Below, piece after piece: positions 22,635-34,120 of a stretch of DNA of 64,000 bases (its first letter is position 1; every line of letters begins with the position of its first letter). The notes beneath the pieces were generated by a model. That model saw only the letters and a program-made list of their open reading frames with translations, had not been told where the DNA came from and ran no database searches. Source of the DNA: Myrica gale (taxonomy: Eukaryota > Streptophyta > Magnoliopsida > Fagales > Myricaceae); the NCBI GenBank assembly GCA_963930655.1, contig OZ005612.1:12839001-12903000 (forward strand), written 5' to 3'. Both the position numbers and the translations under genes were made by a program.

Positions 22635-24400
22635 TGACACGCCCCATGCTAGTACTTAACCTCTCGGCTCAAGTATAAGAATCGCATGCACAAAAATCGT
22701 AGATTACTGCACGAAAATTCTTAGAATCGCTCCCCACCCTTGAGTTCACTTAGCGGAAGACTTGATTTAAAATAGTTCTTGTTTAAAAGAAAAGTCGTTA
22801 AAATTTTCCAAAGACGTGACTCGATTTAGAAATTCAAAGAAATGGGTGAAATCACTCAAAATACTAAGTCGAGATAAATTGCACGTTAATTATGAATAAT
22901 TAAGAAAAATCTTAATAATGATTTAGGTTGGAAACTCATTAATATTTCAAAGAATTAAAAAACTAATTGGAGAAATTTAATAAAATAGTAAAATTGAAAC
23001 AACAAGAAGAAATACATTGTTTCTTTATAATGAACACGATTTAGTACAAAAGAGGGTCCTTCTAGAGGGTACAATATTTTAATGACAAAAATAGTTGGAA
23101 CACTGCTGACAAAAGAAAAGGAAAAAGAAAGGGTACTCTACTCGGTGTCTGAGGTGAGGTTGATGACGCCGTCGACCGGTATACTCGATGGGCACTCTAC
23201 TGGATGGGCTTAAGGAAAAAGAAAGGGAATAGTTGGTTCAGGTGGAGCTCCCACCCAACTGAGGTCGATAATGCCAGGGGTTGGAAAATCCTTCACGATC
23301 TAGTGGGGCTCATGCGCCACTATGAATTAGAAGTCCTCGAAGATCCAAACGCAGACCTTCAGGACGACCAAATACTGTTCCGCATCGAGGTTGGTGTCAG
23401 TCTCGTAATAGTACATCTCCCTGCTCAAAGTCGAAAAGCAAGCACACATGAAAATAGAAAGGGGTGGGTCTTACTGACTCAGTAAGGTCGGGGTGGGTAC
23501 ATGCTCATACAAGTATAATTCGTGCTTTGGAATATATAGTATCAGTACAATGATTTCAAGTTATACAAGTCATAGAAACATTATAGAGAATGCATGCAAT
23601 GCAATTGAAATGCGTTCGGTCATCATATGGCTCCTTGTAGTATTCCCGGTGTCTGCTCTGTTCACCCCCAAAGTCGGGTTATGTGTCCCTTCTCTTCTCA
23701 TGGGACTATCTCGTGCCACCTACACCAAGAGGTTTAAAAACGTCCTAGCACCCAGAAGGAGCCCACCCACTCACTGTAGTGGGGGGTTACACTCTCCTCA
23801 TGTGCTCGGTACCGTTACTCTTTCTTCGGGAATCACCTCACAGGCTTGAGGGCTTCTCACATTTGTTTTCCCTCTTTTGATGTGGATGCAATCAATATAC
23901 AAATACTACTCATGTGCAAAGTACACATCCAAACATCTCATGATATGACTTGAAAATATAAACCAATAAAGTACTTGTAATTTCAGTGCATGAATAAGTA
24001 CAATGCAAATTTCATAAACTAAATCAACAAACTGAATTTAAAATATTCAATAAGTTTCATGGTTTCAAATTAATGGACCTTTTTCTTTAAATAAAGAATT
24101 AATAAACTTTATTGTTCTATAATACTAATTAGAGAATTAAACATGAAGTTTATAATTAAATTTTAAATCTACCCTAATTCTTCAAATTCAAAAGGAATAA
24201 GCAACATTACATTAATATAAATAAAAAGAAATTGTTAAAACAAAAAACTGATAATAAATTATTAGCTAAGAAGAATGAATTTCGGCCCTTGTCAAAATTT
24301 ATCTAATTTAAGCTAAAAAAAATTAAAGAAACATATCACAAATCAATTAAATAATTTTAAGCATATAAATCACAAAAGGAATTTAATTAAGCAAAAATGT
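22635..24400 (-). mobile_element. second reverse-strand LTR relic, divergent
   Basis: It starts with TGACACGCCCC, the inverse of the GGGGCGTGTCA LTR ending. It carries an ACTGACTCAGTAAGG motif near 23476 and a degenerate version of the shared block (CACCCCCAAAGTCGGGTTATG near 23665; CGGTACCG near 23810). Reading frames within it (23204-23849) look like chance frames across this block. The right boundary is not resolved. Confidence 0.4.
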
Positions 24401-24411
24401 AAATCTAAGTG

Positions 24412-24640
24412 TTAATAATAAGGCTTAAATGCACCCCATGCCCCTGGGGTATGCCGAAAGAGCAAATATGCCCCTGGCGTATGCAAAGTCATTTTCATAC
24501 CCCTGAGGTATACTTTTAGAAGCAAATATGCCCCTCCGTTATCTGCCGTTTGAAGCCATAACGGTAAATGCTGGCGTGTCAAAATTTGACACGTCAGCAC
24601 CAATCAGGGGTTGACACCTGTCAATTCGAAATTAAAAAAA
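24412..24640. repeat. repeat arm with ATGCCCCTGGGGTATGC motifs
   Basis: AAATATGCCCCT recurs four times in degenerate form, together with CTGGGGTATGC and CTGAGGTATAC. This looks like the end of a plant DNA transposon or fold-back element leading into the GC-rich hairpin at 24684. I see no matching inverted end to its right. Confidence 0.4.
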
Positions 24641-24683
24641 AAAACAGAAAACTGCGGGGGGGAGAACCCCCAGCGGCGAAGGG

Positions 24684-25044
24684 AGCTGGGCTCCCTTCGC
24701 CGCCGCGAGGGGTGGCCGCCAGCCACTCCCGCGGCTCGAGCCTTGCGGGGGTGGCCGGCAGGGGCCACCCCGGCGACGGGGGAGCCCAGATCTGGGTTCC
24801 CCGCGTCGCCCGAGGCGGCCGCGCGCCGCGAGGGGTGGCCTCGAGTCACCCCCGCGTCTCCCCTGCTCAGGGGTGGCGCGCGGCCGCCTCGGGCGACGCG
24901 GGGGAGCCCAGCCGCTCGCGCGACGGGGGAGCCCAGATCTGGGCTCCCCCGTCGCCGGGGTGGCCCCTGCCGGCCACCCCCGCAAGGTACGAGCCGAGGG
25001 GGTGGCTGGCGGCCACCCCTCGCGGCGGCGAAGGGAGCCCAGCT
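24684..25044. repeat. GC-rich nested inverted repeat (hairpin)
   Basis: The left arm begins AGCTGGGCTCCCTTCGCC and the right arm ends GGCGAAGGGAGCCCAGCT. They pair over about 110 bases with few mismatches. A second inverted pair lies inside: CCGCGTCGCCCGAGGCGGCC and GGCCGCCTCGGGCGACGCGG. The palindrome CCCAGATCTGGG occurs on each side. By eye about four fifths of the bases are G or C, against AT-rich flanks. Because stops are rare, all frames look open; none is a gene. Confidence 0.85.
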
Positions 25045-25302
25045 AATATAAAAGTGTATATTTCCTTAAAATATTTAAAGCAAGTACCATAAAAGCACCA
25101 CAAAAAGGTGTGGGGCATTAGTATAAATAAGTGTAAGAGTAAAATTTCACCTTGAACATAAATTTAAATTAAAACCCAACATTTCATTTAATGTTCTCTA
25201 AATAGTGTAACACTTAAAAGTCAACATTTAAAACCACACCTAGGTCGTTTTGACCGAGGTCACATGAAGTAAGAGTTCTTGTCTTCTTCGTTGAAATTTT
25301 TA

Positions 25303-25582
25303 GGGAAATTTGCTTTTTAGTCACTGGGTTTTTACCCCATTTTATTTTTAGTCACAAAACTCAACTTTTCAAAATTTTAGTCCTCAATCTTTCCATACGA
25401 TTAAAAATTAGTCCTACCGTTACGTTATGTTAGATTAATTAACGGAATAGTGGTCCACGTCAGCCCCACTTTCCACGAACACCCCCCACTTCCATGTCAG
25501 CACCTCACTAATAAGAATTTAGCGAAAACGGCATGTAGCTTAGCTTAATTTTATCATTCCCCGCGTACGGTGCGTTTCATGA
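25303..25582 (+). repeat. MULE left terminal inverted repeat
   Basis: It pairs with 30427-30705 with scattered mismatches. The inner end is near GGTGCGTTTCATGA. The stretch after it, up to 25716, probably holds the promoter and leader of the GRF gene. Confidence 0.9.
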
Positions 25583-25716
25583 GTGTTACTTTAGGAGCTT
25601 AGGTTGGGCATTGTCTTCCCTCAACCTACCCCCCTCCCCACGCACAGGTCGACAAGCCTCCAAACCCTAGATCGGCAAAAAGCAGCGCAGAAGAGGGACG
25701 ATACAGAGAAGAAGAA

Positions 25717-26541
25717 ATGTCCTCACCATCTATGAAGGAGAACAGGTTAACGATTTTCGTAAGCCTCTTGTTCGTAGGTTTTTACCCCGTATGCATCTTG
25801 ATAGTTTTCCATGTTATTGTCGCTGCATTCTCTGCAATCTCTGCAATATGGGTTGAAATGTAGGGTACGACTTGTACGATTGCGATTGTTGTTGGGTGAA
25901 ACGTATGGTAGAAGCTGTAGATTGGTTAATGTTAAGTGATTGTTTTGGGTGAAGTGATTTTTTCTTTCTTGCTTACACAGACCTATGACGAACATACCTT
26001 GATTAATTTCTATAATTGTACAGCTTCCATTCATCATCTCGTGTCACTGCTAGTGGAGGTCATGGGTCAGTGGTATGTGATTGTGGATTGATTGCACCAT
26101 TGAAGATGGCATTAACTAGCCACAATCCTGGAAGACGTTTCTTTGGGTGTGCAAAATGGAATGAAGAATCTGTAAGTGTTGAAATAAATGTGTATCTGTC
26201 CAAATCCGCGTGTATCTGTCTTCAGTTTGTAATTAGTTACTTCGTTGTAATTTTGATAGAAATTGGAGTCGTGCAACTTCTTTCTGTGGTATGATTCTCC
26301 GACTTGCCCCCGTGGGATGGAGGTTGGCCCGATGTTGACGAAGAAGATAAAGGCATTGCAAATTGAGAAGTCAGAGTTAGAGATTAAAAATAAGAAGGTA
26401 ATGAAGAACGTAAAGGCTCTTGAAAGTGAGAAGTTACAACTACAGATTACAAACAGAAGGTTGAAATTCACGATGGGACTCTCTTGGATTGTTGTTGTTG
26501 TCGTCATAAGTGCTCTTTTGGTGAAAATAGATTCGGAGTAA
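25717..26541 (+). CDS. GRF-type zinc finger membrane protein, 3 exons, inside MULE
   Basis: Exons at 25717-25745, 26024-26171 and 26260-26541 join in phase to a 152-residue protein. The donor at 26172 is GTAAGT, the one at 25746 is the weaker GTTAAC, and the acceptors end in CAG and TAG. It starts MSSPSMKENSFHSSSRVTAS. A GRF zinc finger follows at about residues 27-75: CDCGLIAPLKMA, then NPGRRFFGCAKW and CNFFLWYDSPTCPRG. A lysine/glutamate-rich coiled coil comes next (about 87-128), and a hydrophobic helix (LSWIVVVVVISALLV) lies near the C-terminus. This matches the At4g04775-like family common in plants. GRF fingers are thought to bind nucleic acid; the role of this membrane-anchored form is unknown. 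All exons are open and it may be expressed. Confidence 0.78.
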
Positions 26542-26544
26542 ATG

Positions 26545-26666
26545 CTCTATGTAATAGGGTAGGTTGTATATGGTACTAGTCAATGACCCATAATTCTGTA
26601 AATATCTCTATGTAATAGGGTAGGTTGTATATGGTACTAGTCAATGACTCATAATTCTGTAAATAT
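26545..26666. repeat. two-unit tandem repeat, 61-bp unit
   Basis: CTCTATGTAATAGGGTAGG starts a 61-bp unit that is repeated immediately at 26606. It lies just 3' of the GRF gene stop and may be part of its 3' untranslated region. Confidence 0.85.
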
Positions 26667-26875
26667 ACATGGCTGCAACAGAATTCATGTGGCTTTGCTA
26701 ACTTATTTTGGGATCCTATGCGGGTTCTTCTTATCTAAATCGTTTGAATCTGCAGTGCTTTTAATTAGTTAAATAGATTCATGTTTGTTGATAATTAAGA
26801 TGAGATTTATTGCTTCATATTGATTTACCTTTTTGGAAAAAGGACGCATGCATATACAACGTCGGCTCCAGTTTA

Positions 26876-27051
26876 ATTGGGGGTATATAGCCTGTTCAGG
26901 GGGTATATAGCCTGTTCAAAAAATACATGTCCCAAAATAAAATAACGTCTTCCACTTGACTGAAAGTTCAATTGGGGGTATATAGCCTGTTTAGGGGGTA
27001 TATAGCCTGTTCAAAAAATACATGTCCCAAAATAAAATAACGTCTTCCACT
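26876..27051. repeat. two-unit repeat with GGGGGTATATAGCCTGTTC doublets
   Basis: A segment of about 80 bp with two copies of GGGGGTATATAGCCTGTTC, then ATACATGTCCCAAAATAAAA, occurs twice. Shorter ACATGTCCCAATACAA pieces continue to about 27140. Confidence 0.8.
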
Positions 27052-27399
27052 ACAACATACACGTCCCAATACAAGGCTGAAATGCTTCCATTACAAGATA
27101 CATGTCCCAATACAAAATATACATGTCCCAATACAAAATAAGTGCTCCCCCATGTCTAGACCATTAAGAATCCCTGCAACAACAATGAAATAAATTAAAA
27201 TCAGCACATTATTCCATGTCTAATTGAGCATTGAGAGTGACAATTGAGCATTTCAAGTCTTACCACAATTACAAAAAGACACTTACCACCATTGTTCCAC
27301 ATGTTCAGCTACTGGTAGTCCCTATATGAATATTTTAGAAGTTAGGAGCTCACATCACATTATACCATCTGACATAAATATTTTAGAAGTTACAACAAT

Positions 27400-29652
27400 G
27401 GAAAATATGAACACACCAGATGCTGGAGTGGGATTAGGAGCCCCTTGACTAAGAAATTCTTCAACGAACTCAGCACGAAATTGTTCTGGTCCTGGTGCTG
27501 GAGCAGGAGCCGAAGCTCTCCCTCTGCCTCTACCCCTTCCTTTGCCCCTTCCCCTGCCACGTCCTCTAGCATTTGAAGGCCCATCCTGAATATATAAGAA
27601 AAATATCAGTACAACATCATCTTCCATTAAAATAAATATGAAGTAAAAGAAGATGAGGGCATATTTTTCTATTACGTCCTGCTGATTCATTTCAGTTTCC
27701 CCGGGTGTAGGGTTTCTTTTCGTCTTTTTCTTCCACACCTTCTTATTCGGATTTTCAGGTTGTGGACACTTCCTAGCATTGTGTCCCTCTGTACCACAAT
27801 TACTGCATGTCACCAAATATCCCGCTCTGTTAAGCTTGTAAGGGACAACCGGTTCGTCTGGCTCTCTTCTTCTCACTTTCCTTGGTCTCCCCGGTTGTAC
27901 CCGAACAATAGGTGGGAGAATCTCATCGTTGGTGGGATCTGTAGGCCAATCTTCTGGTCCAGGCAGAGTATGTATCTCATAATCATATGATTTTAAATAC
28001 GTAGACATTCGGTACCAGTCCGACACATAATCTTCGGGGCGATGCTTGCACGAGTAGATCGCTGAACATGCATGGATGCACGGGATGCCACATAATTGCC
28101 ATTTCCCACAAGAACAGGTGAGTGCATCAAGATGAACTACTCTCCGTGTCTCAAATGGGTGGTCGACCTCGAACTCCATCCCAGTTTGCCATTTACAAAC
28201 GCATACTCGTGCGTCACTCTTTATTTTCTCCAGTTTCTTAAAAATCTTTGGACACAACGCTGATGATGGGTCTACAATGCATAAAACCAGCTTTGCATGC
28301 AGCAAGGCAGATATACAATCTCAGGAAATGTTGCCCTGCTTTCACAAGGGTGAACGTGCTCCCAAGGTTCCATTTCTCTAATGCCAGGCCATATCGACGA
28401 ACAAATTTAAATTGTTTTAATTGGTTCCCATTCACCCTTTCCAGTGCAAGTCTTTTAGCTCTATAACATCGATGCAATGGAACTTCAGTGTTGAAGTCTC
28501 TTTTTATCTGGACTTGCAATGCAGATGTAGGCCAACCGGGATGATCCCTGAAGTTCTGCAGGTAATGCTAGGACAAGAATGTAGCATCACATTTTCGATT
28601 GACATAGTGAGCACTACATGTGTGCTCATGTACAAAAGAAGTGATCTGAAACCCCGTGTGGCCCCTCATCTCTCCCACGAAGATGTACCAATCACAATTC
28701 TCTTCTTTACATATTGTTTGCACACGCATCTTATCATTGTGCAAGTAGTTGAAGTCAAATTGTTTTTGTGCTGCGTACCTCCTCAAAGCCTTCCTCACTA
28801 TTTGGATGGTGGGAAATATCATCCCTTGCTCTAGTGTCACCTCACCATACAGATCATCCAAGTTGAACTCGGGGAACCGTCTTCTTTGAAGGGGGCTCCA
28901 TCACCGTCAGAGAATTCTTCGCTATTAAAGCCATCACTTGCTTCGTACTCCGAAGCGATATCATCAGCATTGCTCTCCGCCTCAGGGCCTGGAAAAGCCC
29001 CAAACCAATCTACCTTCGCCCCATCATCCTCCGCGGCTTGGGTTGGGCTCTCCACATTCTCAAATAAATCTGGTTCATCTATTTCAGCATCACTAAAGTC
29101 CTCTACGTCAGTGCCGTAGTCAGATACCTCGCCCTCATCAGATTCATCAATTAATTTACCAATCTGAGGTGCTCTACAAGAGGATCTCCTTCGTCTAGAA
29201 GGCTCCCCAGCATCATTCCCCATCACCTCAGCCCCCACATCATCCTCACCAGCATCATTCCCCATCACCTCAACCCCCACATCATCCTCCCCAGCATCAT
29301 TCCCCATCACCTCAACCCCCACATCATCCTCCCCAGCATCATTCCCCATCACCTCAGGAGAATCAACGTGATGCTCTACAAATATGTTCAACATTTTCTT
29401 TTTCTCTTTCAACGCGACATCCATCAACTCAAACACATCTTTATCTGCCCTCAACTTTTTCACAACAATCCAATCCTCATCATCGAAGTTATACCACAAG
29501 TCTTCAACTGAACAATAGCCAAGCCCTTTCACAGCTCTTTCAAACTCCCATATGGACATAAAATCCACATGGAGTGTACCCATATCATCTGCCATGCCTC
29601 CAGAATAAATTTGGCCAGGTCCACCCAAAAACTGCCCACCATGGTATATCAT
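27400..29652 (-). pseudogene. MuDR-family transposase, decayed, catalytic core lost
   Basis: The reading runs right to left. From ATG at 29652 (MIYHGGQF) comes the N-terminal domain typical of plant MULE transposases, then an acidic region with a 14-residue tandem repeat. A MuDR DNA-binding domain (YGEVTLEQGM, CKEENCDWYIFV) follows at about 28580-28860. The SWIM zinc finger is at about 28040-28200 (CSCGKWQLCGIPCIHACSA). A CCHC knuckle (CSNCGTEGHNARKC) and an Arg-Gly tail in a separate exon from 27585 follow; the intron is 27586-27675. Three faults are seen: a frameshift near 28.87 kb, an in-frame stop near 28.57 kb, and loss of the whole DDE catalytic domain at about 28.25 kb. It therefore cannot be active. 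Typical MuDR proteins have about 700-900 residues. Confidence 0.85.
29185..29360 (-). repeat. 42-bp tandem repeat in transposase acidic region
   Basis: Four near-identical units code EVMGNDAGEDDVGV. The unit keeps the frame and lies between the N-terminal domain and the DNA-binding domain, a linker known to vary in length among MULE proteins. Confidence 0.85.
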
Positions 29653-30426
29653 TACACGAAGCACACCTGAAAATTTTCGATGACTAAAAATAAGGGCCAA
29701 AGAGAACACAAAACCAAAATTCAGTGACTAAAATTCAAAGTTAGAGACTTTAAGCACCACAACCATTTAATAAGGTCAACAACTTCTTTTTATGGGACCA
29801 CAAGCATCAGCAAGTGAATAAAGCCAGTACAATCATATGCCTATATTATTCACTACAAAACAAAAGCAAGCCAACATGGACATAAAGTCTGTTACTTTGT
29901 GTTATGTCCTACAAAAACCACAACAAGCCATATAGTAACAAATTCTGCCATCACACGCAGCAGAACTCGACAAACTCATCAAACAGACAAAAAGAATAAA
30001 GACAAAAAGCAAGGACTTTCTCTTACCCACTTCACATACAGATTTTAAAAATACTTGACCCACATTTTAAGGACTTCCTCTAACATCAACACAATCGGAA
30101 ACATTATCATTTCTGTCACAAACATGGGTACTTAAAAGTGTAGACTTTTATACTGTCAAACACGTGAGAATCTAAAACACATGGGTTATTAAAAGACAAA
30201 CTATATAAAAGCAACTCTACCTTCACCGCTTTCCATTTCTGCGTCCAAAATGCACCGATATCTCTGATTGTGTTGAATGGGTTTTGTGCTTCGGCTAGTC
30301 AATGGGTTTTGTGCTTCGGCTAGGGCTTGAAGATTGACTGGTGGTTCGGAAATTTTAAGACAGTAACGTCTCCGAATGGGAACACAGGGGGGGTTTAGGT
30401 TGTCTTCCAAATGCACATCCGTGTCT

Positions 30427-30705
30427 CATGAAACGCACCGTAATCGGGGAATGATAAAATTAAGCTAAGCTACATGTCGTTTTCGCTAAATTCTTATTAG
30501 TGAGGTGCTGGCATGGAAGTGGGGGGTGTTCGTGGAAAGTGGGGCTGATGTGGACCACTATTCCGTTAATTAATCTAATATAACGTAACGGTAGGACTAA
30601 TTTTTAATCGTATTGAAAGATTGAGGACTAAAATTTTGAAACGTTGAGTTTTGTGACTAAAAATAAAATGGGGTAAAAACCCAGTGACTAAAAAGCAAAT
30701 TTCCC
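30427..30705 (-). repeat. MULE right terminal inverted repeat
   Basis: This is the inverted partner of 25303-25582 and ends AAAAGCAAATTTCCC, followed by the 9-bp duplication AAATTTTTA. Confidence 0.9.
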
Positions 30706-30719
30706 AAATTTTTAAGTTC

Positions 30720-32780
30720 AAAAAGTTCTCACCCAGCATTCACCTCCCAGCCGCCACCCAGCCCCCCACTGAGTCTGGCCTCCGTCCATCGTCGTCGTCC
30801 GTCCCTCCCTCCCAAAATCTCCATCTCTCTCTATCTTTCTCTCTCTCTCAGATCTCTCAGCTCTCTCTCTCCTGAAATCTCTCCTTCTCTCCCTCTCTCT
30901 CGCGGGTTGCTGATTTCAGTTGAACTTTGGTGGTCGAATATCTCACCAGCTCTCTCTTGAGGTGGGGTTTGTTAATTTTAATTTTGTAAATCTTGTCTTT
31001 TGTCTTCAAAGTGCTTTAGGGTTTGTTTATTTTGATTTGGAGATTTTAACATGGTAATAGTTAATTTGATTTGAGACCTTGTTCTTAGTTTGTTTATTAC
31101 TTTTAGATGTTTAGATCGTCTAGCAGATTGCCAAAATATTTGCCAAAAGAATGTTTTGAAGGTGTGGTCTATATGAACGCACCACTAGTTCAACCTCTAT
31201 TCAATTTTGACCACTATTCAAAATACTACTTCCAAATCAAAACTTTGTTTTAGCATCTTGGTACGTCCTTACATGCTAACTGCTAGCTAGTTTCTGGTGA
31301 GTCTGCATATCACACATTCATAAAATGCTAGAGCTAAATTTCAGCATCCTGTAAAGCCTTCCCCTGTCTACCAATATGATTTAAGTAGTAGGAACGAATC
31401 AAAATTACATTGCTCCGAACACAATATGAATGCACTATACAATTCTGTTTCAAAAAGGAACACAGAAGTCCATATTCTACCGGCACAGATAAGAAATCAG
31501 AATTTTCGAATTCTGTTTTGGAAAATTTAGGTTTAACCGGAATGAAATTTCTCATTCCGATAAATACCGAACCCGGAGACATTTCATTCCGATAAATACC
31601 GAACCCGAATGTCTCCGTCCGTTTCCATACTACCCTTAAATCCACACGATGACTGTCTGCTCCATGAAAAAAGACAAAAACAAATGGAAATTGATGCCGA
31701 ATCAATCAACACGTGGGCCTCCACCAATTATTCAGCTTCAGACAGATCTAAATTTACTTTCTGGACTATGAGGAACGTGTGGGCCTTCACCAATTAGTCA
31801 CCCTGATCTTGTTTTCTCTTTTTGGATTTTAGTTTTAGATATTTTTAAGTTTTCATTTAATCCGAAAGTTTTTAGATTTTAGTTTTTCTAAAAAATTTAA
31901 AAAATGTTAATTTTTTTATTTATGTTAATGTCGCGTACTTGTCATGTTGCGATTAGACCTAATCGTGGCAATTTTTATATTTTTTTAAAACCCTTAAGGG
32001 ATTTGCATTTGGTAACTCAAGTAATTACTAATCAAATCTAAGCGATTAAAATGATTTTTTTTTTATAATTGGCTACTTTTTTTATAATCTACCTAAAATC
32101 TACTAATCTGGTGAGACAAAATAATAGTGGAAGACCTCCTGCATGTTCGGTTGAGTGTTTTTTTTTTTAGAATTTGCATTATACTTTTATATTTACATAT
32201 TAAATATCATAAAATACACGTATTCTAATACAACATTTTATTATATTTTTTTACAAACCTCAATCCATTTTAACAACTTCTGCATGCCAATATAACTTTA
32301 ACATCATTTAAATATTAATAATTTTATCAAAATTCTACAAATTTCTTCCATGCTAACATCAGCCTAGTTATTAGATAAGCAAAGCATACTGCATGAATTG
32401 TCTGATCAATTTTTTTCGATTTGGCCTTTTGGTTTTACTTTCTTTTTTCAAACGGGTTACTGGGATTAACTACTTGCCTCAAAAAATATTATTCTATTCA
32501 GACATGACTGACAAAAGACATGTAATTATATCCTACTAACAGAAAGTGTCACGATTAAGCGACGTGTTTTTTCATAGCTCCGTAGACATTCTGTAATTTG
32601 CGCAACAACACTATAATTGACAGAAATTCTATTTTGGAACAAGTAGTTAATTCTAAGGATTCTCGGAGGAAGGATTAATACGGAGAAATCAATTTAAAAA
32701 ATAGTTAAATTATAAGAAGTGTCAAATAAAGTAGAGCAACACGAAATTAGAGAAATAACTTTAATTTCAAGCTATAAAAT
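30720..32780. other. gene-free region, CT-rich leader-like start
   Basis: 30760-30960 is rich in CTCTCT and resembles a plant 5' untranslated leader on the forward strand, but no coding sequence follows. The rest is AT-rich, with a short direct repeat ATTCCGATAAATACCGAACCC at about 31555-31605. No gene is supported. Confidence 0.4.
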
Positions 32781-32799
32781 AAGGTATATGACGTTAGAG

Positions 32800-34120
32800 A
32801 AATATTTTAAAAGGGAGAAAGTGTTAATTAAATTGCATTTGAAGAGAGGAGGCCAACGATTAACAGAGAATTGACCATGTAGAAAATCACGACATTAGAG
32901 GACGGCTTCGATTAATGGAGCCGAAAAGAAGTAATTGGCTCATCGTACGTAACAGGTAAGAATTAAGCCTAATAAATGGAGCGAGAAACCCAATTACTAC
33001 TTTTGTGCCAACGATTTGCTATTGTTTTTCCCAGAGGTCACAACATACTATTCACAGTAGCAGAACCCGAACTCAAGTCGAGAGTTAGGGACAAACTCTC
33101 AAGAAGAATGCTAAAACAAAGCTTTTTTAATTTAATGTAAAAAATATTTTAGAGTTAAAATATTATCAAAAATTAAGAATTAAAAGTATTAAAAATATTA
33201 AAATACGTACACGTTCCGTATTATACGCTATTCATGAAATTTTATTCTTGGTGATGCTGATACTACTTTAATTTATTGGATTGAAAATAAAAATCTTCCA
33301 TAATCGGCTGGACTTTCTTTTGGTCATCATCACTCCCTTCTTTACCTGCCTTATAAGTGAACCTTTCAAGTAACGCAGCGAATGTAACTAAGTGAGCTGG
33401 GCCTAATGAACCTGGATATGGTCAGTGCATCAAGCCACCCAACCCTAATAACAATCAATGTTTGTGTAAAGGTAGTTACTGCAAACCTTGCCGGCCATAA
33501 ATATAACCCCCTAAATATGTTGTCATATTGTTAAATAACCAAGGATGGATTTCGGACGTTGGAAATTCTTCCTTTCTTTTCTTCTTCCTACATCTTGATC
33601 TTTTCTTTTTCTTTTTTGTGTTTTGTTTTCCAAGCTTTTGTGTGTGTGTGTGTGTGTTTTTTTAATGTTTGCCATCTTACTTCCGTCAAGGATTGTGATT
33701 CTATCTATGTAATGTGTCTTTTGCTGGAATAAATCATATATGTCTACGATTGTCGTAAAGGCCCGGGCCGCATATCCGTGGACATGGGTGTAATTAGAAA
33801 CCTTATGCAATCGATCAAAAGATGCAGGTTGGCGGTTGCGGAGGAAGTCTGCTTTAAAGCTTCCAGTACTGATCCTGATCTGATCAGTAACTATCCCTCC
33901 AATATTGTACACACGAGAGACCCTCCTTCACTTAATTCGGTTTTTAATTTTTTCTATATCGATATGTCGATGTAACGTCTAATGTTTAGGAGCTTTGCTA
34001 AAATTCGTATAAGAGCCTGTTGACTAATTAATCACGTAACTTACTGTCTGAGTACTGAGAGTTTCAGAATTTAACCAAAAATGCAAAATTTAAGAATTAT
34101 GTTTAAATTTTTTTTCAAAA
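32800..34120 (+). pseudogene. decayed duplicate of the RALF-like locus
   Basis: The flanks match the intact locus at 45.8-47.3 kb almost piece by piece. Examples are GAAGAGAGGAGGCCAA near 32840 and 45820, TTGGTCATCA near 33320 and 46135, and a trailing block near 33780-33890 and 46965-47060. Only scraps of coding sequence remain: a hydrophobic-leader match (TTCTTGGTGATGCTGATACT) near 33247, and a cysteine-rich tail reading CLCKGSYCKPCRP near 33455-33500, just before the shared 3' flank. The order of the pieces is disturbed and most of the middle is lost, so it is non-functional. Confidence 0.6.

Larger units (their letters stand above)
25303..30705 (-). mobile_element. Mutator-like element (MULE) with long terminal inverted repeats
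   Basis: Both ends share about 280 bp of inverted repeat: 25303 onward starts GGGAAATTTGCTTTTTAG, and its complement ends at 30705. The 9-bp target duplication AAATTTTTA is perfect at 25294-25302 and 30706-30714, as expected for Mutator elements. The element carries a MuDR-type transposase on the reverse strand, now without its catalytic core, and a GRF zinc-finger gene on the forward strand. Tandem repeats lie at 26545-26666 and 26876-27051. The two ends differ at only a modest number of sites by eye, which suggests a fairly recent insertion. Confidence 0.93.

Noticed and set aside
23204-23849. Two forward frames (93 and 118 residues) as genes
   Set aside because: They run antisense across the conserved LTR block, and I see no domain or splice context.
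24568-25118. Several overlapping open frames on both strands in the GC-rich block
   Set aside because: They mirror each other across an inverted repeat and are open only because stops are rare in GC-rich DNA.
30684-30960. A gene start right of the MULE
   Set aside because: Only a CT-rich leader-like stretch is seen; no coding sequence follows within 2 kb.
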